A model generated the notes under the pieces. The model did not search any database, was not told the DNA's origin, and was given only the letters and a program-made list of their open reading frames with translations. This document shows, in pieces, positions 1-12,016 of a stretch of 64,000 bases of DNA. The stretch lies in NCBI GenBank assembly GCA_036346275.1, contig CM070717.1, forward strand, positions 8,119,178 to 8,183,177, written 5' to 3'. Within the stretch, counting starts at the first letter, position 1. The number at the start of each line of letters is the position of its first letter. The position numbers and the translations under genes are program-made. This DNA is from Otatea glauca. Its lineage: Eukaryota > Streptophyta > Magnoliopsida > Poales > Poaceae.

Positions 1-2429
1 TCTTCTTTGATACGGAGGGGAACATCGTTCTTCCTTGAGCGGACTTTGTCATGTACCATTCGTGAAATTGCCGCATCTTGGTTGGCAGATCCTTTATCTC
101 ATTTGGATCAATCAGCTCCTGGCCCAACTGAAATTGCCATCTGACCTTTGTTGCCATTGGGATATCATCTATTAATCCAAGAGCTGCAGCTGTGGAACTG
201 AGTCCTGCCTCCTTCATAAACCTCTCGAGGTTCTCCTGATCTTGGTCTCTCTTCTTCTTCTTTGCCACCGCCGCCTGACCACGTTTATTCTTCTGTGAAG
301 CCTTTATTATTGTCCGTTCATAGTTGGACGGCACAGGCAGCGGCTTTGCACGGCATGTCGCGAAGTGTTCCGCCGCTTTTGGATCAGTTGGTATCTTTGG
401 CTCTACCTTCTTTTTTGCGAAGTGTGCAGCCAATTCTGCTTTAGTGACCGCGTCACTCTCCTCCTTATTCATATCATATGCCCTCTTTGGAGGTTCCTTT
501 ATCTTTGTCGATCGGCTGGACTCCGCCTTCTTGGGAGCAGGTGGAGGAGCCTTAATTCTGCTATCAAGCTTCTTCCTCGGTGGAGATGGTGGCGGCGTGG
601 TTTTCCTGGGGAGGTTCTTTTTTGTTTGAGATGCTGGTGGTGGAGTAGGGCTTCTGCGTGGAGCGGGTGGTGGAGGAGGCGTGCTCTGTTTTACCGGCGA
701 GGCATTCCGTGGAGGTGACATTGGAGGAGGCGGGGGTTGCCGTGGTGGAGATGACGCATCCACACCATCTGGAAATATGATGTACCGTTTGCGCCAAAGG
801 ATGATATTGTGGAGGGCCTGTCCAAGCTTGGTCACGTCGTCGCCTCCAGTAATATCGAGGTGAAGTTCTTCAAATCTGCTCAGCACCTCCTCCACTGCGA
901 CCTTTGAGTAATCTGGGGGTATCTCGTTGTAGTGGAACATCTGGCCCGGCTCCACCAGATATGCCATGCCATAAGTCACCTTGATGGAGAGGTTACGCGC
1001 ATCAACGTGTAGCTCACACTGGCGGCGAACCCTTATGTCATCCATGGGATAACGGGCTAGCAAGTTGTCCGCTTCAGGGGCCCCGGTGGACGTGCAACTA
1101 CTCCGCTGCGTGGAGGGGCTGATCACGGCGTCCGGCTGATTGCTCGGACCTAGTCCTTGAAGCTTGCTGAGGGCAATTTGTACTTGTTGGGCAACTATGT
1201 CATCGATGCTAGCCTGGGTTGCTCTGAGCTCTTGTTCCAATTGGTACACTTTATGTGATTCTCTTGTTTTGCTTCTATGTCGGCTCCTGTACGTATGTGC
1301 ATCCTTGGCGCAACCATACTTCCACGGCGTTAGCTTGCCCATACCTCGTGTCCGTCCTGAGTGCTCAGGGTTTTCAAGGGCTTGTGTTAGCTCGTTATTC
1401 TCCCTTTCTGCCACCAATGTACCTGCCTGAGACTTCTCGACAGCTTGTACAATCCTTTGGCCAACCTCTTGTACTCCTGGTGCCATCACCAAACTGCCAT
1501 CATCTAAAAGGCTCCCCCCATGACCCATGAACCAATTGCGCAGGCGCTCTTCCCACAAAGCGGTAGCCGGTGTGACGTCCTTCGCCATTAATTCTTCTTC
1601 CCGCTTCTCCCATTTTGGTACAGCCTTGAGGTAACCACCGGTGCCAAGATGATGGTGGTATTTCTTCATCTGTGAAGTGGCCTTGTTCTTGACTCGACTC
1701 GCATACGGCCTTCACCGACAGCTTGAACTCCTCGAATGCTTCCCAGTGATCCGCCAACTTTGGAAATTGGTTGAAGTCGGGTCTTTCTCCCTTCTGCACA
1801 TACCTGCGGCTGAGAGACGTCTTCCACGCCTGAAACATTATTGCCATCTTCTTCAAAGTGAATTTCTTGGCCTTGTCTTCGAACCCTTGTGGAAATGTGA
1901 AATTTTGCATAATATCTTGCCAGAGCAGGTCCTTGGTAGCTTGGGGAACTTCGGCCCATTTTCTTATGCTAATTGGGACGTGATCCCTCACGTGGTAACC
2001 GCAAGTGTTATTGTACGGCCCAACTGCTAAAATAGGGGCAACCGGCATCCCTTCGTTGTTAACGTCGGTAAACACATGCTTTGTGGATGGCTTCTTGTTA
2101 GGTCCCTGATGCTTGGACTGGTTGCTCGATGTACGGGGCTTGAAATACATAAACATATGTATAAACGTGTCAGAGTGTATTATATTAATGAATTGCGATT
2201 AATTAACATGTCTACGGGGATTATATTCTTCTGGCTATACCTCATCCTGGCCGGAACCAGTGTCAATGGCTTCATCAGCTGCAGCCTCAACGGCTTCACC
2301 GGAACCAACATTAGCCTCAGCGGCAGCAGCAGTGTTAGCATCACCTTTGATGCTACCTAGCGCGATGGAGTCCAGCAAGAACTGTTCTCCCTCATCGAAA
2401 GTAGGGTCACCATGTTCTGGTTGCGCCAT
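1..2429 (-). CDS. CACTA second ORF (Transposase_24 / DUF8039-like), partial, one frameshift
   Basis: This is the second, TNPA-position ORF of element A. Exon 1 runs from the ATG at 2429 to about 2237 (acidic, Ala/Glu-rich) and ends at a GT donor. Exon 2 starts near 2130 after an AG. Its first part, about 2130-1700, matches the plant Ptta/En/Spm Transposase_24 pattern (a VRDHVPISIRKW segment, then FTFPQGF). A 1-nt frameshift lies near 1700. From there a single frame stays open to base 1. It contains a KKYHHHLGTGGY block, a coiled-coil stretch near 1250, a DUF8039-like segment near 1040-870 and a long Pro/Lys-rich linker (about 780-480). The end, near residue PTKMRQFHEWYM, is where family members go on to a Ulp1-like protease domain, here outside the window. 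It probably binds the repeat arrays or assists transposition; the exact role is unknown. Confidence 0.65.
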
Positions 2430-2942
2430 CTATCCTAATCCCGAAAAAATGTAGACATAAATATCATATTACTATACAAAGTCCAAATAAACCAATTTTC
2501 TTGTTGATGATATAGGTTGCTTCCCCTTTTAAAGGAGATCAAAGGAAACACCCAGAATTGAGTCCTTCCTACAAAAGAATGGAACCCTACATCCAAAAAG
2601 ATACACTTACACACAAGTGAAAAGAATGACGAAATCTTTTGCCGAAAAGCTAGGTAAGTGATAATTACTTCTTGTAATCATTTTTCTTTGAGTATGCTTT
2701 CACTTTGTGCAATGGAGAAAGAATGCATTTTTGTTCGTGGTTTTAGTTTAGCTTGTTTGTTTGACTAGCAAGGGATGGGAAAGCCGTTTCCTTGATTCTT
2801 TCCCCCTAATTTGGTCAGTTCGCTGCAATTGTAGAAAGGGCACTTTGGTATCTTGTACACTGGATTCTAGAAATTTTAGGTTTACATCAGACTTGCTACT
2901 TACAACCCTAAGCGACCTTGTGGGCATTTCACCGAACACCTT
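2430..2942 (-). other. Intron/5' untranslated part of element A second ORF
   Basis: AT-rich sequence between the GC-rich leader (3290-2943) and the coding ATG at 2429. No independent gene is visible. By position it is best read as a leader intron of the second ORF. Confidence 0.4.
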
Positions 2943-3330
2943 GTGGGCAGCCGAATTAGAGAGGGAGGACAACAGCGAGCACAGCTGTACCTCGGTCCTC
3001 CGGGGTGGAATGGCGGTGTGGCGGCCGGTTGGTGGCGGAGGAGGCGTCGGCGTGGTGGCGGAGAAGGCGCCGGCGGGGTGGAGCTAGTGGCGGCGGCGAC
3101 AAGGGCACCAACGCGGGGGTGGAGTGGCGCCTGGGGTGGAGTGGCGCCGAGATGGTTGGGTGGCGCAGGAGGGCGACGGCGTCGACGAGGACGGCGGCGT
3201 GGTGTCTCGACGGAGGCGACGGCGGCGGCGGTCGGAGAGACATAGGAGGCAGCGGCGCGGAGAGACACAGGACTTAGAAAAGTTTGAGGTGTGAGAAAAG
3301 GGCGGGGCGTGTAAACTTTATACAGGGAGC
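2943..3330 (-). promoter_or_regulatory. Internal promoter and GC-rich leader of element A second ORF
   Basis: On the minus strand a TATA-like tgtataaag lies at 3313-3321, just inside the repeat array. It is followed by a GC-rich, Pro/Arg/Ala-coding leader (about 3290-2943). The open frames in it are low-complexity, so it is treated as leader rather than protein. The order array, TATA, GC-rich leader is repeated in B and C, and without a clear TATA in D. Confidence 0.5.
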
Positions 3331-3565
3331 ACTTCTATAAACGGTTCTTAGAACCAACCGCTTGTAAAATATCTCTACAAGCGGTTTTATAACCAACCGC
3401 TTGTAGAGGGAGGACTTCTACAAGCGGTTCTTAGAACCAACCGCTTGTAAAATATCTCTACAAACGGTTTTAGAACCAACCACTTGTAGAGGGAGGACTT
3501 CTACAAGCGGTTGATATTACTAACCGCTTCTGAATGTTGCGTTCTAGAAGCGGTTCTTTTCTCAA
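3331..3565. repeat. Internal palindromic repeat array of element A
   Basis: About eight half-units of ACAAGCGGTT and its complement, arranged as inverted pairs around short spacers with TTCTTAGAACCA-type centres. It looks like CACTA subterminal repeats but lies between the transposase and the second ORF, not at a visible terminus. Confidence 0.75.
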
Positions 3566-3850
3566 ACCGCTTCAGTTTAATTTCATAATTTTTAAAAAAA
3601 CTTTTAGTACTTCAGTTTCATTTCATAATTTTTAAAAAATGCTTTTAGCAATTTAGTTTCATTCTATAATTTTTAAAAAAGCTTTTAGCACTTTACTTTC
3701 ATTCCAGAATTTTTTAAAAAAGCTTTTAGCACTTCAGTTTCATTTCATAATTTTTTAAAAAGCTTTTAGAACTTTACTTTCATTCCATAATTTAAAAAAA
3801 AAAGCTTTCAGCACTTTAGTTTCATTCCAGAATTTTGGCACTTTACATTC
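3566..3850. repeat. AT-rich tandem repeat, about 40-bp unit
   Basis: Six to seven imperfect copies of a unit close to TTCAGTTTCATTTCATAATT followed by an A/T run and GCTTTTAGCAC. It sits directly downstream of the transposase stop of element A. Confidence 0.8.
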
Positions 3851-3886
3851 ATTCCAAATAAACACTTCATACAGTAGGGGTACATC

Positions 3887-6800
3887 TTAAGTAGTAACGT
3901 ACTTTGTCTTTACAAGTGTTCCTTCATTATGATCGCGACGTATGAAAGGAGTATCCATGTCTGTGTCATTGAGGAGGCTTATGTCGACATCCACAACGAA
4001 AGGAGGGATCTCGTCGAACTGACTATACTCTTCCTCGTCTGTGACGTCCTCAACTCCAACAATCCTTCGTTTGCCTTGGAGAGCCACGTGTCGCTTTGGC
4101 TTAGTACTACAATCTTTCTGCTTCTTAGGTTTGCTTGACATGTCCATTACGTAGAAGACCTGTCTCACATCGTTCGCGAGGACGAACGGTTCGCGCCTAT
4201 AGCCGACTTGCGTGAGGTCCACGATTGTCATACCGTATTTGTCGACCTTTACGCCGCTTGAGGTGAGTTTGACCCATTGGCACTTAAATAGAGGGACCTT
4301 CAAAGGTCCATAGTCATGCTCCCATATCTCTTCTATGAAACCATAATATGTATCCACCTTGCCTTTGTTGTCTTCGGCGTCTATACGGACACCGCTATTT
4401 TGGTTGGTGCTCTTGTTATCCTGGGATCTGGTGTAGAATGTGTAACCATTTATCTCGTACCCCTTGAATGTCACGATTTGACTAGATGGTCCCGAGCCAA
4501 GCGTTACAAGCTGTTCATTGTCGACCCTTTCAAAAGGATGTACTTTTATAACCAAGCGCCGAAAGAATCCATGTGCTTCAGTGTTATCCAATCCTCAGAC
4601 CTCCCCGGGAAATCGCGGCGTAGAATACTCTTGTGCTCAAGGACATACGGGGCCACTACAGTTGATTATTTCAAAACCGTGAAATGTGCTTGCTTAAATG
4701 TAAGAAGATCATTGCATGCAATTGCTTTACTTCCTAGCATCCCTTTTCCCCGTAGCCTCCCCTCATGGCGTGATATAGGGACGCCGATCGGGTTTAGATC
4801 ATTAATGTAATCCACACAAAACTCAATCACCTCCTCTGTTCCATAACCCTCGGCAATGCATCCTTCCGGACGAGAACGGTTATGAACATACTTCTTTAGC
4901 ACACTCATGTATCTCTCGAAAGGGAACATGTTGTGTAGATACACGGGTCCAAGAATACCTATCTCTTTGACAAGGTGAACAGTGAGATGAACCATAATAT
5001 CAAAGAATGCAAGAGGAAAGATCATCTCAAGACTAACCACACTTTGTACCACGTCATCCTGCAGCTTACTTAGTTTATCTGGGTCGATGACCTTATGTGA
5101 AACCGCGTTGAAAAAAGAACACAGCTTTGTGATTGTCCCCCGTACCCACTCGGGCAGTATGCCTCTCACAGCCACTGGGAGCAACTATGTCATTAACACA
5201 AGACAGTCATGGGATTTTATGTGTACGATTTTCTTCTCTTTCGTGTTTATGAGTCTCTTTACATTCGAGGAGTATCCGGAAGGGACCTTCACACTGTTCA
5301 GGAACTCTATCACGCTTTTTTCCCTTCTTTGCTTAGAGCGTAGCTCGCAGGATGTAGGTAATGTTGTCATTTCCCTCTCTTTTTGGGATGTAGGTCGTTC
5401 CTCAGTTCCAAGAGTTTAAGGTCCTTCCGAGCTTGCAGTGTATCTTTCGATTTTCCGTACATATCTATGTAGCCTAGCAGGTTCAAGTAGACATTCTTTG
5501 TGATGTGCATGAAGTCAAGTGAGTGACGGACCTCCATGACTTCCCAATAAGGCAAGTCCCAAAATATTGACTTCTTCTTCCACATGGGTGCATGACCATC
5601 CTCATTCTGCACATGTTTGCTTCCAGGACCCTTTCCAAATACTACTTTCAAATCCTTTACCATAGCAAACACACGTGGCCCACTACGATGCTGAGGCCTT
5701 GCACGAAGGTCTGGTTGCCCGTTAAATTTTCTGCCTTCCTTCCGTAACGGGTGACTCGTAAGAAGAAACCTATTGTGACCCATGTACACAACCTTCTGAG
5801 AGTTTTTCAGGTACATGCCGTCCGTTTCATCTAAGCACTGGATGCAGGCTCATATCCTTTGATAGTTAGGCCGGACAGGTTACCGAGAGCAGGCCAGTCA
5901 TTGATTGTTACAAATAACAATGCACGTAGGGTGAAATACTCCCTTTTGTACTCATCCCATACCCTTGCACCATCGTCCCACAACGTCACAAGATGTTCAA
6001 CCAATGGTTTCAGGTAGACATCGATGTCATTTCCAGGTTGCTTGGGGCCTTGGATCAAAAACGACATCATGATGTACTTTCGCTTCATGCACAGCCATGG
6101 AGGAATGTTGTAGATACATAGTGTAACAGGCCAGGTGCTATGGCTGCTGCTCAATTCTCCGAAAGGATTCATCCCATCGGTACTCAACCCAAACCTTATG
6201 TTTCTCACCTTATCTGCGAAGTCCGAGTACGTCCGATCGACTTTCCTCCACTGTGAGCCATCTGCAGGGTGTCTAAGCATCCCGTGGTCCTTACGCTCTT
6301 CCTTGTGCCAACGCATCATCTGGGCATGCGCTTTGTTAGCAAACATACGTTTCAATCGAGGGATCACAGGGAAATACCACAACACTTTATCTGGAGGTCT
6401 CTTCATCTTATGCTCCCCATCTATTTCACCTGGATCGTCACGCTTCACCTTATACCGTGATTCTCTGCACACTGGATAAACATCCAAATCGGCATACTCA
6501 TTACGATACAAGATACAATCATTAGGACATGCGTGTATCTTCTCTACTTCCAATCCCAAAAGGACAGACGACTTGCTTGGCTTCATATGTAGATTCGGGA
6601 AGAGTGTTATTTTCTGGAAGCAACTTCTTTACGAGTGATTACAACTCATCGAATCCCTTATCTGACACACCATTTCTAGCCTTCCATTGCATGAGTTCCA
6701 GTGTGGTACGCAGCTTTTTTTGGCCTTGCCCATAGTTTGTGTACAAAGGAGTTCTGTGGTCCTCTAACATGCGCTGGAACTTCTCGAACTGTCTTTCATC

Positions 6801-7184
6801 TGTGTAGTCTCCCTCTCCGTCACGCATCATCTGGTCTAGCTCATCATCACCAAAGTCACCAAGTGTTTCTTCCACGAAACAGTATTGCGTGCCGTCCGGG
6901 ATACTGTTGAATCCATCTTCCTTTTCCTCGCCTTCTTCATCGTCTTCCTGGGTAATCACCTCAACTTCGCCATGGTTGGTCCAACAGGTATAGTTTGGCA
7001 TGAAACCTCTCATGATCAAGTGATTCATAACTTGCCATCGCTGGGAGTGCTCCTTCTCGTTCTTGCAATCTACACACGGACAACATATGAAGCTGCCTGC
7101 AGGCAAGATTGCAACGGCCGCATCGAGAAAAGCCTGCACGCCATTAATGAACTCTATCGAGCGACGGTCCGCATTGCACGCCAT
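3887..7184 (-). pseudogene. TNP2-type CACTA transposase of element A (few disruptions)
   Basis: Near full length for the family (about 1,100 codons) but broken by stops and shifts near 6640, 6590, 5825, 5367, 5184 and 4665-4591. Domains in order: Transpos_assoc Cys/His region at the N-terminus (CCPCVDC, then GFMPNYTCWTNHGE, 7100-6960); Transposase_21 (6586-5370) with GLSTDGMNPFG and NDIDVYLKPL, which hold two Asp of the predicted catalytic core; DUF4218 (5300-4700) with VHLVKEI and RYMSVLKKY; DUF4216 (4480-4000) with GYEINGYTFYTRSQD, YYGFIEEIWE and VFYVMD. It would cut and move the element by its CACTA ends. The start is uncertain because a 40-bp tandem duplication covers the normal initiation region. 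Probably inactive without repair of the shifts. Confidence 0.85.
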
Positions 7185-7215
7185 TAATGAACTCTATCGA
7201 GCGACGGTCCGCATT
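7136..7215. repeat. 40-bp perfect tandem duplication at transposase start
   Basis: Positions 7136-7175 and 7176-7215 are the same 40 bases. The unit length is not a multiple of three, so the second copy puts the N-terminal codons of the transposase out of frame. Confidence 0.95.
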
Positions 7216-7249
7216 CTAGGTTAGAGGGACCTAGAAGCAGCTTCATGCG

Positions 7250-8290
7250 TGCGAAATCAGGAAGGCGAGCTCACTCGCGGAGGTCTCCCGTGGAAGCGTG
7301 CTTGCTGATCTTGCTATGCTCTTGCGTCTCCTCGCACAAGGGGAGCTCGAGGCGAAGGCAAGAGTTCGTGAGCTGAGGCGACAGGTGAGTGAGCCAGATG
7401 GCCTTAAGTGCGACGCAGCGGAGCAGGTGAGCAGGATGGGCGACGGAGTCGGCGAAGCTCTGTGGGGCGAGGCCGCGTGGCTTAATCCTTCTGTCGTGGC
7501 GCGGTGTGGCAAGGAAAAACATGACGCGGCAGCGTCGGGGCAGAGTGGAGGGGAGGAGGAGGGGTAAGGGAAGACTGGCTGGTGGGCCCTGGCCTAGATG
7601 CGGGATGGGTGCACGGCGATGCTGGCGAGATGAGATGCGTGGCGATCAGGACCTGGGCGCCCTTGCGCATGGCTCGGCCGTAACCTGCACAACACGGGCA
7701 GAGAGAGGGAGCGGAAGGGGGAGAGAGAGAGGCGAAGGGAGGAAGAGAAGTGGGACTGGCCGGTGGGGCCAGTAGCTGCTTCTGTGGGTCGGGCTTTGGT
7801 CAACAAGAGTCGGAGCATTGTTGCTCGCGAGAAAAACTGCCAGAAACAGGTTGGGCAATTGGGGTGAGACAAAAATAGTCCTCAGAGGTTTGAAAAATTC
7901 TGAAAATTTTTGTTCTTGTAGCCCTATATTCATAGTTTCCATTTTCTTTAGTTTCATTCAATTTACTGCTATGGTTTTTGAAACAAAATTTTTGAGAATT
8001 TGCAATTTTCAACCAGATTTTGAATTTTTAGGGCATATAATTTTTGTGAAAAGATTATAAATTTTTATATTTATTCCTCTAAATTTATTTAGTATTTTGT
8101 AAAATTATTTGATAGATTGGGTTGTTTGTCATTTTTAAGAGTTTCTTTTGGATGCTAAATCTTGAGGTTAAAGAATTTAAATAGGACATTTAAATACTTA
8201 AAACAAGAAAATCCAATAAAATTCAGAAATGCAGCAAAAACTATGCCAAGCCACTTTATTCTATTTCTCCAAAATTTTGGGAAGTTATAG
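7250..8290 (-). mobile_element. LTR fragment (5' part of a gypsy-type LTR), copy 1
   Basis: A GC-rich block (7265-7790) followed by an AT-rich block ending in GGGAAGTTATA. The whole segment is homologous to 46735-47732, with shared strings such as TTCATTCAATT and the GGGAAGTTA end. Read on the minus strand it starts like the TGTAAC-type LTRs elsewhere in the window. No TSD or second boundary was found, so it is a truncated or fragmented LTR. Confidence 0.55.
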
Positions 8291-8851
8291 GGTGTGAGCG
8301 ATACTAAGATTTTGAGACGGCCGACGCGAGTTACGCTCGGAAGGGCTGGTTTCAATTCCAGTATGGTTATGCGAAAAAGAATCGCTCTCTTGGTTGCGTA
8401 AGTGTCTACGGTGCAACTATGTGGCTCATATTTATTTGTGTGAGGGCCTTCTGGTTAATACTCTGTGCTCAGGACTATTGGTGACAGTGAGCATACAATT
8501 AAGTGGAGTATGGTTGTCACTTCTAGTCCAAGGCACGAGTCTGGTGCGATTCATATTTTCTGGGTGCCCACATTAATGCTTGCACACTTATTTTGTTTCA
8601 TAGAAGTCTAAAGATTTGCATGCTACTGCATTAGGTAATACGATATCATTGTTGATGTTTTAAAAGTATGTCTCCTAACTAGAGAATTGTAAGCTCTTAA
8701 CTAGGGAAGATGGTATTAGGAGTAAAATTATATATCTTTGGAGCTCGTCCTCTATTTTGCAAGGGTAATTAAATGATGTCTCAACATTTGAGATAGTTAC
8801 CTAGCTGTCACTCCAGTTTGTCCATAATTTATTGTGCGTAATTTAATTGCG
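8291..8851 (+). other. Upstream part of element D, no gene seen
   Basis: Sequence between the LTR fragment and the transposase ATG of element D. It has no repeat array, no CACTA terminus and no convincing ORF. The left end of D is therefore missing or unrecognisable. Confidence 0.35.
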
Positions 8852-9653
8852 ATGGACCGTGAAGAATGGATGTATCAGAAATGGTGTGTGAGTGCTGAAT
8901 TTCATAAGGGTGTTAAGGAGTTCAAAAAAATTGCAAAAAAAGATATGGTGAAGAGTGGTGCAAACTTTATATATTGTCTTTGCTTTGATTGCACCAATCT
9001 CAAGAGATTTAACAACTCCACTCAAATTTAAAACCACTGATTCGACGTGGCTTCGTGAGGAATTAGACATGTTGGATCCATCATAGAGAGACAACTAGTA
9101 CCTGTCCGGTATGCAATAAAGATATGCTAGAACCTGATTAGAGTTACCGCATGATATGTTTCAGGAGGACAATTTAGAGAAAATGTTACAGAATGTGATG
9201 GGAAATTACATAGAAAGAGAATTTGAAAACTTTAAAAGTTTGATGGAAAACGATGTCAAACTGTTGTTTTCAGGTTTTAAAGTGGAATACACTACGTTAG
9301 ATTCAGTCCTTATATTATTCAAATAGAAGGCAAAATACCGTTACACTTTTAGTTCTTCTATCTATGTACTTTCAGAGAGAAACTGTACGTTGTCGCCAAC
9401 TAGCGACTACGCACACGATTCCTGGACGCACACGCAAACACTCGGACACAGCAACAGCAACCTAGTCGCACTAGTGAGACGACAAGCGTTTTGTGCCACG
9501 CAACAACTAACGGCTTTTCTGTTTTTGCTTCCTTCTTATTCAAAGTCGAAGCAACAAACTGCTGAGTGCATGCAACAACTCACGTCACATGCACGACTAA
9601 CAAACCCATCTACATGCAAGAACGTGCTGTGCGAATACATGCAAGAACATGCT

Positions 9654-9864
9654 ACTGTTTGGTAGAGCTACACACCCGAGCTTCACCTGAGATCTGAAAC
9701 TTGTAGCCTAAAATAAAATGAATTAAATTTATATTTTTTGTATAAAATGTAAACAAGATGATCCATCTAAACACTCTTAATGTACTCATAGCTCCAATTC
9801 CACGGATCTGGTAGAGCTAGAAATACCAAGCTCCACCAGAGCTGGAGTCCTACCAAACACACCC
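9654..9864. mobile_element. MITE-like element
   Basis: About 210 bp with imperfect terminal inverted repeats: GTTTGGTAGAGCT at the left and its near complement ending CCTACCAAACAC at the right. The GTGTTTGGTAG style of end and the size fit hAT- or Harbinger-derived MITEs of grasses. The target duplication is not clear. Confidence 0.5.
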
Positions 9865-9989
9865 TTACGCCACGCCTCCCACTCAACGACCCACGCCACA
9901 CCTGTTGGCGTGGCCAAAACTCACGCACCCGGCAACCTCGCCATGAACACGCACTGCTCGGCCGCATGCACACATGCAGCGATCAGGGT

Positions 9990-11475
9990 TCCAAATCCCG
10001 TCGAAATACGGCGAAATTTCGCCAAAATTTTGGATTTCGGACCACCCCGAAATCTAACTACTGGCCCAATAAAAAAATGTGAAATTGCTACAGTACCCCA
10101 AATTTCATTTTTTTTCTCCGCGAAATTTAGCCGAAATTTCATGTTTTTTGGCCGGTTTTGAAACTTTTAAGGCCGGATTTTACCGGATTTGGTCCAATAA
10201 CCCTTAGGAAAGTCATCTCCTATGAAAATTTGTTGAAAAACCGAATTTTTGAGACATTTTAAAATTTTGGCAGAAACACTGTTAGATTTTTATAAAATTT
10301 TACAAGCTTGATAATGAGCTAAACATTTTTTGGTACTATCTTTCATATCTTAGGATCATACATAAAAAAGTTTAAAATAATTTAACTTAATAAAAAGAGA
10401 ATGAACATAATTGGGACAGTTACATTGTCAGAATTTTATAAATTTTCTTGAGTGTGATTATGATATAAATTTTTTTGAGACATTAATAATTGCCTTAGTA
10501 CCATTATATAAAATTTTCAAAAAATTTCAACTTTGTTTGTTTGGTCAATCAAATCTATGTAAGCATTGAACTTCGTTTGTTATATTATATTTCAAAAATC
10601 AAAAAGAAAAAAAACATAAATGGTACTGTGCCTTTTAAGAATTTTATAAATTCACTGGAGTGTGATTATAATTCAAAATTTTTATGAGATATTAATAACT
10701 TCCTTATCACCCTTATGTAAAATTTTCAAAAATTTTAAACTTTTGTTTGTTGCTAAAGCAAATCTATGTATTGATCACTTTTATCAGGACGTAGCACTGT
10801 CTGAATTTTAAAACATTATTTGGGAATGATTATCATCTAAAAATTTTAAATCAACATTAATGTTACATCAGGAATATCCACAAAAATTTTCAAAAGTTTT
10901 TAACATGGTTTAGATAATTTTTCATTTTGTTCAAGTTTACCGGTAAGCCTTTTAACAGGGCAGTAGTACTGTTCGAATTTTTCAAAATTCATATAGTTTG
11001 ATCATCACCTGAAATCTTATGAGAGCACTATAGATACATCATAACCATGGAAAAAAATTTCAAATGTTTATAACGTGGTTTGAACCATTTTGCATTCGGT
11101 TCAAAATTGTCGGTCAGTGTTTTATCAGGACAGTAGTAATGTTTGAATTTTTAAATTTTCCACATACTTCAGAATAATCTGAAAATTTTATGAAAATATC
11201 AGATATTTGTCAGGACTCTCAAAACAATATTTCAAAATTTGTTGACAAAGTTTGACCCACTTTTTCTCCATTGCAAAAAGGTCAAAATTTCGGATATTTT
11301 GCCCAAAATTTCGGTATTTTTCAGCGAATTTCGTTTTTTCTCGGTACAAAATGAATCGGATTTGAATTTTGGTTTTTTAATATCGAACGAGATTTTTTCA
11401 AAATATCCGAATTTCGCCAAAATTTCGGATTCCTGTCCTAGGCGGTATTTTATGCGAAAACGAAATTTTAATCCT
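9990..11475. repeat. AT-rich repeat block with degenerate tandem units
   Basis: Bounded by similar AAATTTCGCCAAAATTT strings at 10014 and 11410. Between them, five or six diverged copies of a 160-200 bp unit can be traced by a recurring order: a GAATTTTATAAATT-like start, GTGTGATTATNAT, AAAATTTTCAAAAATTT, and TTTGTTTG or GGTTTGA (10430, 10636, 10790, 10965, 11130). No coding sequence is seen. The class of repeat is not recognised. Confidence 0.6.
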
Positions 11476-11879
11476 TGGCAGTGATAGAAATGGAGTTCAT
11501 GGCCGCGACACTTAAACGTGCGACATTAGTAAACACTAACAGAAACGAATTGCAAATAAGCATTTATAAAGCGAAGAAGCTACTATGTCGCAAAGGAATG
11601 GAAATAGAAAGGATACACACATATCTAAATGATTGCATCTTGTACCATAACACGCATAAGAAATTGCACGTTTATCTAGTTTGTGGTGTACCCCGGTATA
11701 AATAAAAGGAGAAATGTAATAACATGAAGCGTAAGAGCCGGGGCAATGATAGTGAAGAGGTCATTAAAGGGGCACCGACCAAGGTGTTGTGTTACTTGCC
11801 CATCACTCCCCATTTGGAGCGGCTGTTTGCAAATCCAGAGAAGCAAAATTATTGTGTTGGCACTACTACAGAACAGGCA

Positions 11880-12011
11880 ATCCTTGCCGGCATATCATTG
11901 CCGGTTGGGAGAGAGCCAGCAGTGATAATATATCACTGCCGGTTCAAAAGTTAAGCCGGGGGGAGAACTTATCACTGCCGGTTCGTGGAACCAACCGGCA
12001 GTGATAACCAG
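11880..12011. repeat. Left subterminal repeats of CACTA C, part 1
   Basis: Units of TATCACTGCCGGTTC and their complements in inverted pairs. They are interrupted at 12016 by a solo LTR and continue at 17534. Confidence 0.85.
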
Positions 12012-12016
12012 ATATC

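Larger units (their letters stand above)
1..7235 (-). mobile_element. CACTA (En/Spm) element A, partial
   Basis: A minus-strand CACTA element whose left end lies outside the window. Reading leftward it holds a TNP2-type transposase (7184 to 3887), an AT-rich tandem repeat, a palindromic repeat array (3565-3331), a TATA box, a GC-rich leader and a second ORF running off base 1. No CACTAC terminus is visible on the right side; sequence recognisable as transposase stops at about 7215 and an LTR fragment follows. The transposase has only a few stops and shifts, so A is younger than element D. The family is set by its ACAAGCGGTT repeats, which differ from those of the other CACTAs here. Confidence 0.8.
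9337..11477. other. 2.1-kb insertion in element D transposase, origin unclear
   Basis: Transposase similarity stops near 9336 and resumes near 11530. The segment between holds 300 bases without recognisable features (9337-9650), a MITE-like sequence (9654-9864), a short GC-richer stretch, and a 1.5-kb AT-rich block (9990-11475) with degenerate tandem units. No target duplication was identified, so the insertion boundaries are approximate. Confidence 0.45.

Noticed and set aside
4316..4810. 164-codon plus-strand frame
   Set aside because: Antisense shadow of the DUF4216/DUF4218 part of the A transposase.
8340..8600. Possible tRNA-like or ncRNA gene upstream of the D transposase
   Set aside because: No A/B boxes or cloverleaf could be recognised by eye.
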